From the NCBI RefSeq assembly GCF_963678845.1, contig NZ_OY787464.1, forward strand, positions 1,488,001-1,552,000: a DNA stretch of 64,000 nt, written 5' to 3'. Source of the DNA: an uncultured Bacteroides sp. (lineage in GTDB: Bacteria > Bacteroidota > Bacteroidia > Bacteroidales > Bacteroidaceae). Position numbers and translations under genes: made by a program. The notes under the pieces are model-generated. The model worked only from the letters and a program-made list of their open reading frames with translations. It did not search any database and was not told the DNA's origin. Shown here one piece after another: positions 1 to 9,244 of this stretch. Position 1 is the first letter of the stretch. Every line of letters begins with the position of its first letter.

Positions 1-730
1 AACCTTCATCATTAACCATTGTTGCAGTACCAAAAATATCGACATCAAAATCCGAAATATAATTAAGATTTGCATTAACTATTTTTGCCGTATCACCAAG
101 TAAATAATTTCCATATTTGATTGTATAACCACCAGCATCTAATAAAGCACCACCACCCAATTCCTTATTATACCTAAAATCAGAAATAGACCTGCGCGGA
201 AAACCAAAGGATATTCGGTACAAACGGACATCACCAATTTCACCTTTTTTAATTAAGTCACTCAAGATTTGCAATTGATTATGAAATACAAACATATAAT
301 TTTCATGTATTGCCAACTGATTAAGTTGTGCTAATGAAATTAAATCCAATGTGTCTTTTGCATTTGTTGTAGCTGGCTTTTCCACAAAGACATGTTTCCC
401 CATTTTGAGTGCAAACTTAGACCATTTGTAATGCAAAGCTGGAGGAAGTGGGATATAAATTGCATCAATATCATTTGAAAATAGAATTTCTTCATAACTA
501 TCGAATATTTTACCTCCAAAATTATCTACAAATAATTTCGCCCTATTTCGTTCAGAATTCTGTTGATTAACGATTTGTTCCAAGGCTGTTTTTGATAATA
601 AATCACCAAACCATTCAGCTGGACTAGCTATGGCTACACCAATATATTGAAATTCATTGTCATTCTGTAAAGCGGGAAGAAATCTTCTAAAAGCAATTTC
701 AGAAGGACATATTATACCAATTTTAATCAT
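1..730 (-). CDS. Gfo/Idh/MocA-family oxidoreductase (C-terminus beyond window)
   Basis: The minus-strand frame opens at an ATG at 730 and stays open to base 1, so about 243 N-terminal residues are present and the C-terminus is missing. The product starts with a Rossmann strand (IKIGIICPS) and carries the family's EKP motif (HVFVEKPATT) near residue 122, followed by ENYMF and GGGALLDAGGY. These are NAD(P)-dependent sugar oxidoreductase features. It begins 7 bases after the stop of the 2,3-dehydratase gene, so the two are probably co-transcribed. In deoxysugar pathways a member of this family reduces the 3-keto product of the 2,3-dehydratase. That exact role here is inferred from the pairing. 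Confidence 0.85.
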   Translation of the reverse strand, partial: MIKIGIICPSEIAFRRFLPALQNDNEFQYIGVAIASPAEWFGDLLSKTALEQIVNQQNSERNRAKLFVDNFGGKIFDSYEEILFSNDIDAIYIPLPPALHYKWSKFALKMGKHVFVEKPATTNAKDTLDLISLAQLNQLAIHENYMFVFHNQLQILSDLIKKGEIGDVRLYRISFGFPRRSISDFRYNKELGGGALLDAGGYTIKYGNYLLGDTAKIVNANLNYISDFDVDIFGTATMVNDEG

Positions 731-737
731 AAGAAAA

Positions 738-2177
738 TTAATAAAGTTGAATTGCAGAAAGTAAACTTCTTGCAGCTATATTTAAATAATTATTATAAGT
801 AACAAATGACAACATTTGATTAAGAGTCATCCAACAATAATTTTCATCTACTTCTATTGGAAAATCATCACCAATCTCCACTATAATATTTAAATTTTGT
901 TCATGATAAAAACGACCACCTTCTTCACTTTGATAACTCGAATACCAAATTTTTTCCTTTGGAGCATCCAAAAAATATTCTAAATATGGAATCGTATATT
1001 CGTTATAGTTCTTACGATAATTTCCAGTTAGGCATTGCACCGTAGGAGCTAATTCAACCACATCAAAATTGCCTGCTTCCAATTTAGCTTGAACTAAAAA
1101 ATGATAAATGCCATTAATTTTTTTTACCAAAAATCCCATCAAGCCCTCTTGTGCTGAACGAACCATAGGTTGATCCCAGTTTACAACCTCTCGATTTCCA
1201 ATACTTACATTTACACCAATTACATCAAAATACTTATTATGCTCATGATGAATTGAATTTCCGTCATAAACCCAATGATTCATTTCTGAAATAGAAATTT
1301 TATTTACATCCAAATCGTATTTAAATTTAAGAGAGGTTATCCATCCGATAATAAATTGTATATCATGGATATGATTATCACTGCTTAAAACCGAGTATAA
1401 AAAGGATTCTGATTTAGAGAGCGCCGTAAAATTTATTTTTTGAGTAGCCGCAAGTAACTTCAATGAAGATTCTGGATAATTTCCATAATTAATGCATGAA
1501 ATTACTGTACGACTATCCATATTAATAACATTCGAATAGTTCAAAAGCTCTTTTATCTGGCCTAACGAAACCCAAATAAAATTTTCTTTCACATCTAAAT
1601 GTTCATTTTCGTCTATTTCTATAATAATATTTCTATTCCTTTTTCTTAGAAAACGTGCCCCTTGCTCAGATTGTAATTGATCTACCAAAACTCTCACTTT
1701 CTTTTCACCAGTAAAATATTCAAGATATAAAGGAGATATTCCTTTGTGCACTAGAGTATAATTACTCCTCGTAGCTTGTAAAGTTGGTGACAATTGAACA
1801 GCATTAATATTTCCAGGTTCAATCTTAGCCTGAATAAGAAAATGCATAATTCCTTGTTTTTTTTGAACTATAAATCCCAAAAAGCCAATTTCGGGTTGAT
1901 TTATAATTGGCTGATCCCATGAAGCGACATCTCTATAGTTTGTAGTTACTCTAATACCATCTATACTAAAAAACTTGCCAGAATGGTGCTTAATCTGGTA
2001 ATCATTGCATAGCCAACCGTGTAACTGATTTAGAGGAACCTGAGTAATATCTTTCTTAACCTCTTCATTCTGCCTTTTCATCCAGTCTAATATTTCATCT
2101 GTAGAAATGAACAAACCACGATGGAGTGCAGATACTAAAAAATCTAAATGAATATCTGTTACATTTTTTTTCTTCAT
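738..2177 (-). CDS. NDP-hexose 2,3-dehydratase family protein
   Basis: The 479-residue product consists of two related halves. Each has a WDQP...GxxGFxV block followed by HFLxQAKxExGN, then PTxQ and a YLEYF block, first near residues 85-165 and again near 335-410. This internal duplication and length are typical of NDP-hexose 2,3-dehydratases (EvaA/TylX3/OleV type), which remove the C2 hydroxyl from NDP-4-keto-6-deoxyglucose in 2,6-dideoxysugar synthesis. These enzymes are best known from actinomycete antibiotic clusters. Here the gene lies in a polysaccharide locus, directly before an oxidoreductase of the family that acts next. The family call is firm; the nucleotide sugar is inferred. Confidence 0.88.
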   Translation of the reverse strand: MKKKNVTDIHLDFLVSALHRGLFISTDEILDWMKRQNEEVKKDITQVPLNQLHGWLCNDYQIKHHSGKFFSIDGIRVTTNYRDVASWDQPIINQPEIGFLGFIVQKKQGIMHFLIQAKIEPGNINAVQLSPTLQATRSNYTLVHKGISPLYLEYFTGEKKVRVLVDQLQSEQGARFLRKRNRNIIIEIDENEHLDVKENFIWVSLGQIKELLNYSNVINMDSRTVISCINYGNYPESSLKLLAATQKINFTALSKSESFLYSVLSSDNHIHDIQFIIGWITSLKFKYDLDVNKISISEMNHWVYDGNSIHHEHNKYFDVIGVNVSIGNREVVNWDQPMVRSAQEGLMGFLVKKINGIYHFLVQAKLEAGNFDVVELAPTVQCLTGNYRKNYNEYTIPYLEYFLDAPKEKIWYSSYQSEEGGRFYHEQNLNIIVEIGDDFPIEVDENYCWMTLNQMLSFVTYNNYLNIAARSLLSAIQLY

Positions 2178-2203
2178 ATAATTTTGAATAAGTAAATTAC
2201 ATA

Positions 2204-3415
2204 TTAATTCAAATGGTGTATTACTTCATTATAAAATATGTTCAAATTATTCTGATAGTCTGCCCATTTATAATTATTCTTTATTGTTTCCGCAGCCCGA
2301 AGTCCTATTTTTTCTCTTAATGACTCGCTTTTATATAATATTTCTACTGCATCAGCAATAGCTTGCTCATTTTTAATAGGAACGATTAAAGCATTTTCTC
2401 TATCTACAATTGGAACTCCACAATTCTCGGTAAAGATACATGGCATACCTGCCGCCATGGCTTCCATACCAGCCATAGTTGAGCCTTCGCAAAGAGAAGG
2501 AAATATAAAAACATCTGATGCGGCATAATATTTTTTGAGATCATCATACAAAACTCGTCCTCTAAAATCTATTTTATTTGAATCATAATTTTCTATGACA
2601 GATTGAAAATTATCTATAGGCCCAATTACTGTTAATTTAAAATCAATATCTTTCTTTTCAATTAATTCTAAGGATTTTAAAAGGTATTCACATCCTTTAC
2701 GAAAGCCAAAAGCACCAATAAACAATAAATTTAACACTTTAGATGTTTTGTATTTTGTTTTACAACCAAAGAAATCATCCCGCACGCCTAAATAAATTAC
2801 TTTTATTCGATCTGATTTATAACCATTTTCTACAAAGCTTTTTTTTACAAAATCACTATTAACTAATATATAATCAGCCTCTTTACAATCCTCCACAATT
2901 TGGTCCCAAAATCGATTTGAAAACTCATATGAAATATGATATTTTATATATTCCTCAAGCAATATATTTCTCATAGAATTAGGATGTGCAATAGAATGAT
3001 CTACTATAACTATAGCATTGTTTTCTTTCGCTCTTTGTATCGCACCTCCTCTTCCAGAACCACTTCTAACATGCAAAATATCTAAATTAGATAAATAGCG
3101 CTTAGACCACCAACCATAAAAAAAATGAGCACGAGCTTGAATTAATGATTTATTTTTTGAAATAGCCATACCAATAATCATGTAAATCTCAGGTAAAAAC
3201 AACCCTATATTTTTACCTTTAGAATCTACTAACACTCTTTTTGATAGTCTTTTTGTTACACTTGTTTTAAAAAATAAATCGAACAGTTGCAATATTTTTT
3301 TTGTTATTCGATTTGGTATAAACCCTTGAATAAAAGTGACATCTGAAAAATAGGATACATACTTAGCAGTATAAGGAAAAAACAATGGTGTAAAAGAAGA
3401 AATTTTGACTTTCAT
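2204..3415 (-). CDS. Glycosyltransferase family 4 (GT-B fold)
   Basis: The product is about 403 residues with a GT4 C-terminal half. It shows LLFIGAFGFRKGCEYLLKSL (GT1/GT4 donor domain start), VIGP, a YYAASDVFIFPSLCEGS stretch, and the E-x7-E type motif in SLCEGSTMAGMEAMAAGMP. Such enzymes move an activated sugar onto the growing lipid-linked repeat unit at the cytoplasmic face of the inner membrane. I chose the ATG at 3415; a TTG at 3424 in the same frame would add three residues. It starts 10 bases after the WbsX-like gene, consistent with one operon. Donor and acceptor cannot be read from sequence. Confidence 0.87.
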   Translation of the reverse strand: MKVKISSFTPLFFPYTAKYVSYFSDVTFIQGFIPNRITKKILQLFDLFFKTSVTKRLSKRVLVDSKGKNIGLFLPEIYMIIGMAISKNKSLIQARAHFFYGWWSKRYLSNLDILHVRSGSGRGGAIQRAKENNAIVIVDHSIAHPNSMRNILLEEYIKYHISYEFSNRFWDQIVEDCKEADYILVNSDFVKKSFVENGYKSDRIKVIYLGVRDDFFGCKTKYKTSKVLNLLFIGAFGFRKGCEYLLKSLELIEKKDIDFKLTVIGPIDNFQSVIENYDSNKIDFRGRVLYDDLKKYYAASDVFIFPSLCEGSTMAGMEAMAAGMPCIFTENCGVPIVDRENALIVPIKNEQAIADAVEILYKSESLREKIGLRAAETIKNNYKWADYQNNLNIFYNEVIHHLN

Positions 3416-3424
3416 AATTATCAA

Positions 3425-4519
3425 TTAAAGACTAGAACTTGTATAATTGTGCAATTCCGTTATAAAAGAGTCTCCAAATTCCATATCTGGTTCTAAATAA
3501 TTACCTTCTCCCCATTCGTTCCATGATTTTACAAAAACCAGCTCTTTAGAATCATCAGATTTTGTTTTTTGAATACTCAAAACTTTTTTCAATAGCTTTA
3601 CAAACAAAACAGGAGATGGGTTTGTTAATATTACAGCAGTTCTTTTATTCCTTGGAGAATGATCAAAATTCGGCAAAATGCAAGGAATTACATTTTCTTT
3701 ATTTGTCTCAAAAATACGACAAAATAGATCTGAATATTTTTTATATGGAATTATTCTTGGAGTAATTATTCCCAATATATTTTTAATTTTTCTTTTTGAT
3801 TTCTGAAAAATAGATTTCTGAAAATAATACTCTTGCACCAAATCTAAGCATGCTGAATCAAATCCTATTTTTAAGATCTTATTCACATTTAATTTATCAT
3901 ATGTAAAACCTACAAAATAAAAACCTTCAAGCCCATTTGCTATCGCCAGTTTATTCCATGTTTCAAAAAACAAGGTTGAGTCAGGCATATTAATAGAGTC
4001 CCAAATAACAAAAATCAGACGATTATTTATCTTCAAATATCTTTTATCTTTAAATGCTGGCAGTAAAGTATTAAAGTGTAGATTAATATCATCAATACCC
4101 GGATACTGCTGTTCTATAAGAAGTTTATCTTTCTTATCATCAGACCAAGTTTTCTTTTTCCAAGAATGATTAGCCCAACCAAGACAAAATGGGAAGTCAG
4201 GTTTTCCTGAAATTAGAACTTCATCAAAAGGTCTATTTAATAACTGTTTCCCATTTCCAAACCAATAATGCCAATAACAAAACCCTTCAATACCTGCAAA
4301 TTTTGCTAATTCGGCCTGTTGTTCACGCGTCTCTGGAACTCTTAAATCATAATAGCCCAAGTCTCTTGGTATTTTAGGTTGCACATGTCCTTTAAATAAT
4401 GGTTTTGCTCTACCAACATTTGTCCATTCCGTAAAACCTTTACCCCACCATTCATCATTTTCAGGTACCGGATGATACTGAGGGAGATAAAATGCAATTA
4501 ATCTAGCTTTCTTTTCCAT
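3425..4519 (-). CDS. WbsX-like / GH99-like domain protein of polysaccharide assembly
   Basis: The 364-residue product starts with ARLIAFYLPQYHPVPEND, then WWGKGFTEWTNV, and has GFCYWHYWF and LGWANHSW. It ends with FVKSWNEWGEGNYLEP. This is the Glyco_tran_WbsX (GH99-like) family, which is common in O-antigen and capsule loci. Members are annotated as glycosyltransferases but resemble endo-acting GH99 hydrolases, so the chemistry is uncertain. It has no signal peptide, so a cytoplasmic location is likely. It lies between the damaged stretch upstream and the GT4 gene downstream. Confidence 0.85.
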   Translation of the reverse strand: MEKKARLIAFYLPQYHPVPENDEWWGKGFTEWTNVGRAKPLFKGHVQPKIPRDLGYYDLRVPETREQQAELAKFAGIEGFCYWHYWFGNGKQLLNRPFDEVLISGKPDFPFCLGWANHSWKKKTWSDDKKDKLLIEQQYPGIDDINLHFNTLLPAFKDKRYLKINNRLIFVIWDSINMPDSTLFFETWNKLAIANGLEGFYFVGFTYDKLNVNKILKIGFDSACLDLVQEYYFQKSIFQKSKRKIKNILGIITPRIIPYKKYSDLFCRIFETNKENVIPCILPNFDHSPRNKRTAVILTNPSPVLFVKLLKKVLSIQKTKSDDSKELVFVKSWNEWGEGNYLEPDMEFGDSFITELHNYTSSSL

Positions 4520-5307
4520 TTCTGTTTCTAATAATATTTTATATGTAAATATCCAATATTTGACTATTCTCTATCTTAAAGAGTTACCATCTTCCTGTGG
4601 CTACTGCAACAATGCTAAAACTACTTAATAATTCATCTGTTCATGATGTAAAGAGACTAATTACCACCTAGACTTTTCGACATAGAGATAAAAACATCAC
4701 TAAAACAAGCATCTTTAGGCCTTTTTGTTCGTACAATATAGGATAGTTTGTCTATGCCATATATAGTTACCGATCAGCCCAAACATATCACAGAGCAAGA
4801 TTATGAAGCTGCTCAATAGCTCCTAACAATTTAATACCACGATTTCTAATCTCTGTACCATCCATAAATTCAATACGAATACATTCAATGGTAAGTTTAA
4901 CACTCTCCAAAAAACATTGGAGTTCATTGAATTCTCCTTCTATATAAGTTGAATCCAAGAGAGAGCCGGTACTTGGAGAAGAACGAAAAATTGTATCTAT
5001 TCATTTATATCATTTCTCAAACTCCGAGTAGCTAAAACAGCTACTCACACAAAACCTTTCAATAGCATTTTTATTGGGAGCACATTCCTTTTGATAATGG
5101 ATCTCACAGTAATTCATAATCGTCTATTTTAGGCATAAAAATTGGTCCATAAGTATGCCACAAAAAAAATACTAGCTCAGCAAAGATGAGGCTATAACCG
5201 AATATTAAACGCTTACTTTCAATGACAACAAAAGACTAAACAACTCTAGTTAGTTAAATCTATTTAATAATAATCGTCTATTTTTTTAGTGCGCACAATG
5301 ATCTAAA
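4520..5307. other. 788-bp interval without an intact gene
   Basis: No open reading frame survives on either strand in this part of the otherwise tightly packed polysaccharide operon. The minus strand holds short coding-like pieces broken by stops and frame changes. The best one is listed separately at 4788-5237. Between 4560 and 4780, short minus-strand pieces such as FSIVAVATG recall the C-terminal region of glycan transferases, but too little remains to assign a family. I saw no promoter or terminator of the Bacteroides type. Confidence 0.5.
4788..5237 (-). pseudogene. Decayed coding sequence, unknown family
   Basis: Reading the minus strand from about 5237, one frame gives a hydrophobic piece (RLIFGYSLIFAELVFFLW) ending at a stop near 5106. 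A second frame opens at an ATG at 5117 and runs 110 codons to a stop at 4788, with two in-frame stops after residue 35. Its last 70 codons are open (starting IDTIFRSSPSTGSLLD). The pattern looks like an old gene with a frameshift and nonsense changes. I do not recognise the family, and chance open stretches in AT-rich DNA remain possible. Confidence 0.4.
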
Positions 5308-6627
5308 TTAAATATTGATTGAAGTTTTAGTTTTTTTATTCGTAAATATTCCAATAAAAATAGCATAATATAATACTAAATATTTCATATATCCATATTC
5401 ACCTGTTATTAACGAATAACACAAATATACTACCAACAAAGTTTGTAAAACTACAGACTCTTCTTTAGTGAAAAATTTATATGATATTTTAAAATACATA
5501 AAAATAAAAACAAGCCATAAAAGCACACCAAATAATCCATTATTACATAAAATGACAAATGCTAAACTTTCAAAACTAAGCAATAGTGGATGAGTTGCAT
5601 GCAATGATAGGTAATAAGATGTCCAACCATACCCGTTGCCCAATATCAAATGTGAATCAATAATAGTGAAGCATCCCTGAAGTTGTTCTAAGCGCATATT
5701 CAATGATGAACCTTCTACCCCATCACTATCTTTACTCAGTATGCTATTAAACACGCTACTCGTATCAATAATATTACTTATTATTATATAAATAATACCG
5801 GCTAAAAATAAAGTATAAAAGATCTTTTTAATATTATAATTGAAACATAAATAATATATTAATGAAATAATCATGACAACTATACTAGTCCGCACCCCAA
5901 TACAAAATATATTTACAACTATAAATAACAACAGAATTATGGCTGATTTGTTTTTAGATTTTAAAACTGTATACAACATAAATACTAAGGACAGGCATAA
6001 AAAAATTCCATATGTCATAGGATGTGTAAATACAGAAGAAATACGTCCAAAATTACGACCAGCTGCAATAGCCAAAACATCTGAAAGTCCACTGTTACCG
6101 GCTGCATAGGCAGCATTAAATTCTTGGCCTCCTATTGGAAGTGTAATAAGCAAATAAGGGTTTATTCCAGGAATTGTTGTCAAAAAAAGACCATAAAAGG
6201 TAGAAATAGCAATACTAATAAAAATCACTTTAATATATAATTTATAAGAATTCTGCTCTAATAAAATGACATTCAATAGAATCAAAGAATTTGTAACACC
6301 CATCATATCATGTACAAATGAATTCAACTGATAATAGAATGGAGTTTGATTATGAAAGGGAATCAAAATAAACTGCCCTAAAAGAAGAAAGAGAAAAGGA
6401 GTGAATAATTTAAATTTGAAATAACTAAATTTATGAATATATCTAAATATAAAGGCCAGCAGAAGCAATACAAATATAAAGAATTCACCAATCAGAAAAT
6501 TATTAATTACTAAATAACCTATAGGAACTAAGATACTATAAGCTAAATATACAGCAAATCCATATTTGAAATTAACAAATAATAAAATGATAATTATCAC
6601 ACTTAAAACTGTAAGAATAAAACTCAT
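5308..6627 (-). CDS. O-antigen/capsule polymerase-like membrane protein (Wzy type)
   Basis: The 439-residue product is almost entirely hydrophobic, with about ten to twelve predicted membrane spans. A hydrophilic loop at roughly residues 300-345 is followed by a GNGYGW motif. A late loop before the last spans (LGNGYGWTSYYLSLHATHP) resembles the Wzy/WaaL region with its conserved H. The protein would polymerise flipped repeat units on the periplasmic side, or alternatively ligate glycan to lipid. Sequence alone cannot separate polymerase from ligase, but it is the only such gene in the locus. The start ATG overlaps the stop of the upstream pyruvyl transferase gene by four bases (ATGA), indicating translational coupling. 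Confidence 0.82.
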   Translation of the reverse strand: MSFILTVLSVIIIILLFVNFKYGFAVYLAYSILVPIGYLVINNFLIGEFFIFVLLLLAFIFRYIHKFSYFKFKLFTPFLFLLLGQFILIPFHNQTPFYYQLNSFVHDMMGVTNSLILLNVILLEQNSYKLYIKVIFISIAISTFYGLFLTTIPGINPYLLITLPIGGQEFNAAYAAGNSGLSDVLAIAAGRNFGRISSVFTHPMTYGIFLCLSLVFMLYTVLKSKNKSAIILLLFIVVNIFCIGVRTSIVVMIISLIYYLCFNYNIKKIFYTLFLAGIIYIIISNIIDTSSVFNSILSKDSDGVEGSSLNMRLEQLQGCFTIIDSHLILGNGYGWTSYYLSLHATHPLLLSFESLAFVILCNNGLFGVLLWLVFIFMYFKISYKFFTKEESVVLQTLLVVYLCYSLITGEYGYMKYLVLYYAIFIGIFTNKKTKTSINI

Positions 6628-7772
6628 GATCTTATAATAACTTTTGTTTTTTTATTTAAATAAAAATTTTCAATTTTAGATATTAAAGGAAATATATCAT
6701 TTTTTGACAAGTTTCTTATTTCTGAATAACTATCATTCAGACCAAATGAGTCAAAAGCCCCTGCAAACTTATAGCTATATGACAGACCAAAAACTGGTGT
6801 TTTTGTGAATATTGCTGCAAAATTAGCATGCATCCTTGTACCAATAAAGAAATCCATCTGTGAAATTATATACTTTATTTGTGGTGGTGTGAAATTCTCG
6901 TTTATTACATAAACAAAATGTTTATTGTTCAAATTTTCATATACTTGTTTACAGACTTGTAAATCATCATTATTTGCTTCCGGTGCAAGAAAATTGTACG
7001 AATGTGAAATCAGATAAATTGGGATCTCACTTTTTTGGAAATAATTTATTATTGCATCTATCAAAATAGGATAGTTATCAAATTGATTCGCTAGACTATA
7101 AAATTTATTTGAATAAGCCAAGCCACTAATATTTAGGCCTATAGCATTAGGTTTTAATTTAATATTAACCATTTCTGGTTGCATATAAAAAGACAAATCT
7201 TTTGTTAAATTAAAACGTACTCCCATCTGGTTAAGTTCTTTATCAAATTTTTTATCACGGACATAAACTTTAGTGGAATATTTCAATATATTACTAGCCC
7301 TTAGATAAATTCGATTATCTTTAAATGGTCCTAAAGTTTGAGGGAGAATAATAAGTGGTATATTGAAAGTCATGGCTATATTAATCTCTTTTAGTCTATT
7401 TTCAAAGATCGCCTTACCATAGATATCTGAAAATCCATCTCCCCCATTAATTGCTGCAACATATTCAACATCTTTAAATAATTTTGATAATGGGAAAAAC
7501 GGTATTCTAACTTTAAAAATTTTAATTAGCAAATATTCAAAATACCATACTTTATATAATTCAACATCAACTTTCTTATTATCAATAAAATATTCTTTTA
7601 TCTCGGGTTTATAGCTGCATTTCCAAGGTTTTTTAAAAAATCTGACACAAGCAATTTTTTTATTTGAAAGATCATGAAATTTAGATAAAAAACTTATCGA
7701 CCCATATCCTAATGCAGCTGTACCTCTATTATTATCTTCTAAATTAAATCCAGATATAACAACATGATTCAT
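6624..7772 (-). CDS. Polysaccharide pyruvyl transferase family protein
   Basis: The product (about 382 residues from MNHVVISG) has an N-terminal glycine/asparagine-rich turn (NNRGTAALGYG), the INGGDGFSDIYG segment and PLIILPQTLGPF. It ends with IGTRMHANFAAI, the signature of the polysaccharide pyruvyl transferase family (CsaB/WcaK/EpsO). These enzymes transfer pyruvate from phosphoenolpyruvate to a sugar of the glycan, adding a charged ketal. An in-frame ATG at 7799 would add nine residues, but that stretch overlaps the tail of a decayed acyltransferase in another frame. I therefore prefer 7772. The gene is followed by the polymerase with a 4-base overlap. Confidence 0.86.
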   Translation of the reverse strand: MNHVVISGFNLEDNNRGTAALGYGSISFLSKFHDLSNKKIACVRFFKKPWKCSYKPEIKEYFIDNKKVDVELYKVWYFEYLLIKIFKVRIPFFPLSKLFKDVEYVAAINGGDGFSDIYGKAIFENRLKEINIAMTFNIPLIILPQTLGPFKDNRIYLRASNILKYSTKVYVRDKKFDKELNQMGVRFNLTKDLSFYMQPEMVNIKLKPNAIGLNISGLAYSNKFYSLANQFDNYPILIDAIINYFQKSEIPIYLISHSYNFLAPEANNDDLQVCKQVYENLNNKHFVYVINENFTPPQIKYIISQMDFFIGTRMHANFAAIFTKTPVFGLSYSYKFAGAFDSFGLNDSYSEIRNLSKNDIFPLISKIENFYLNKKTKVIIRS

Positions 7773-8125
7773 CTTTCTCGATTTCGACACTTTTCCCATT
7801 TATTAATTTAAAATTATATGTTTTTATTATTCGCAAAGGATTACCAGCAACAATAGAATAAGGAGAAACCTTTTTTGTCACAACAGTCCTTGATGCGACA
7901 ATTGAATGTTTACCTATATAATTCCTGAAAGCATTTCACATCCAAGACCTAACCAGCATTGATCTTTAATTATCACCGCTCCTTAGTTATAATAGATAGG
8001 TACAGTTTATATTTCCAAAATCATGAGAATGGTATATATGTGCACATAGTCTGCAAATAAACATTATCTCAAATAACTATTTCATCACAAGCAGAAAACT
8101 ATCTCCTATTCCAGCATGTGCTTAA
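7744..8125 (-). pseudogene. Hexapeptide-repeat O-acyltransferase, frameshifted remnant
   Basis: The minus strand spells a left-handed beta-helix acyltransferase only if several frame changes are allowed. The pieces, in order, are SACDEIVI near 8085, HDFGNINCTY near 8020, VIIKDQCWLGLGCEMLSGI near 7970-7920, then KHSIVASRTVVTKKVSPYS and IVAGNPLRIIKTYN down to a TAA at 7744. These match the order and spacing of WbbJ/Maa-type acetyltransferases, including the usual active-site HDF and AGNP(A/L) motifs. At least three frameshifts or stops interrupt it. It explains the apparent gap between the F420-like and pyruvyl transferase genes. The original substrate is unknown. Confidence 0.8.
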
Positions 8126-8284
8126 TTACTATTTTAAATTATCAATATTTACATAGTAATCTATTGATGTTTTAAAATAGTTACATTTTTAATAAATAAA
8201 AATCAAAAATCAACTTTATTTGATTTTTTATCCTCCAAAAGTAACCTCAATCTGCAGATCTTTATTCTATCTAATTCAAAGATA

Positions 8285-9244
8285 CTATTTTCTTTTATTC
8301 ATTAGTTTCAAAACAATATTATTATGTATTTTTAAAGTGAACATACAGCTAGACATAATATTTCTGTAATAAATATTTCCACATAAATTTGCAATTTTAG
8401 CCATTGAACGATGACTTTTGGGATTTATTAATCTCTGCATGTAAATAGAATGTTGCGATTTAAGAAAATCACTATCAAATGCTTCTGTAACATAAATCAA
8501 TCTCTTGTTGATCATAGCAGTTATTATTTCTATACCTATATTAGTATTGACACAAAAAATAGTATTACCAACAGTGTCAATATTTATATATTTATCCAAC
8601 CATGGATCTGCCAACGATACATCAGCAGCCTTATTAAAAGACTCTTTGCAAAAAAAACATTTACGAGGTTGATATAAATGTGAAGTATGTAGTGTTGACC
8701 AAGGTTCAGTCCAATTATTTCTCTTTAAAAAATTTCCATTTTTTAATTTTATTTGTATACCACTAGGCCATCCATTACCTCTAAACTGAATAGAAAAGAT
8801 ATCTTCTTTTTTAATGCCTAACAGTCTATAATAAGTATAGATACCTTTTATCTCAGTTTGTCCTGAACAAACTAAACTTAAAATAAAAGATTCAATATTA
8901 TGACGTTGAAGAATTTTTCTTATATAATTTACTTGACAACCCATACAAAATACAGATAAACGTCCCTTTACTTTAGAATAATTTTCTTTTATATATTCAA
9001 TTAATTCGATTTCATGATATACAGAACCACAATTATTAAAATCTTCAAAACAATAAATAAATTCAGGTCTGTATTTACAAAGCTCTGCATCATATACCAA
9101 ACTTACAGCAGTCTCAATATAACCTATTTCAAATAAATATTTCAAAATTCCAGTACCAATTCCTCCTGAGGACGACTTATATCTTATACGCTCGTCCATT
9201 GAATATCCAATAAATTTTGCTAAAGAATTAATCTTAAATTCCAT
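8285..9244 (-). CDS. FrhB-like (coenzyme F420 hydrogenase/dehydrogenase beta subunit family) protein
   Basis: The 319-residue product shows YKSSSGGIGTGILKYL, the SSGG start of the FrhB/FdhB family, and VFCMGCQ. It also shows the family's C-terminal KCFFCKESFNKAADVSLADPW block. Cysteines at these places bind an Fe-S cluster in characterised members. The usual N-terminal 4Fe-4S ferredoxin region is absent. Bacteroides are not known to make F420, and proteins of this family are common beside pyruvyl transferases in polysaccharide loci, so a redox or glycan-tailoring role is more likely than hydrogenase work. It overlaps the flippase gene by 11 bases. Confidence 0.8.
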   Translation of the reverse strand: MEFKINSLAKFIGYSMDERIRYKSSSGGIGTGILKYLFEIGYIETAVSLVYDAELCKYRPEFIYCFEDFNNCGSVYHEIELIEYIKENYSKVKGRLSVFCMGCQVNYIRKILQRHNIESFILSLVCSGQTEIKGIYTYYRLLGIKKEDIFSIQFRGNGWPSGIQIKLKNGNFLKRNNWTEPWSTLHTSHLYQPRKCFFCKESFNKAADVSLADPWLDKYINIDTVGNTIFCVNTNIGIEIITAMINKRLIYVTEAFDSDFLKSQHSIYMQRLINPKSHRSMAKIANLCGNIYYRNIMSSCMFTLKIHNNIVLKLMNKRK

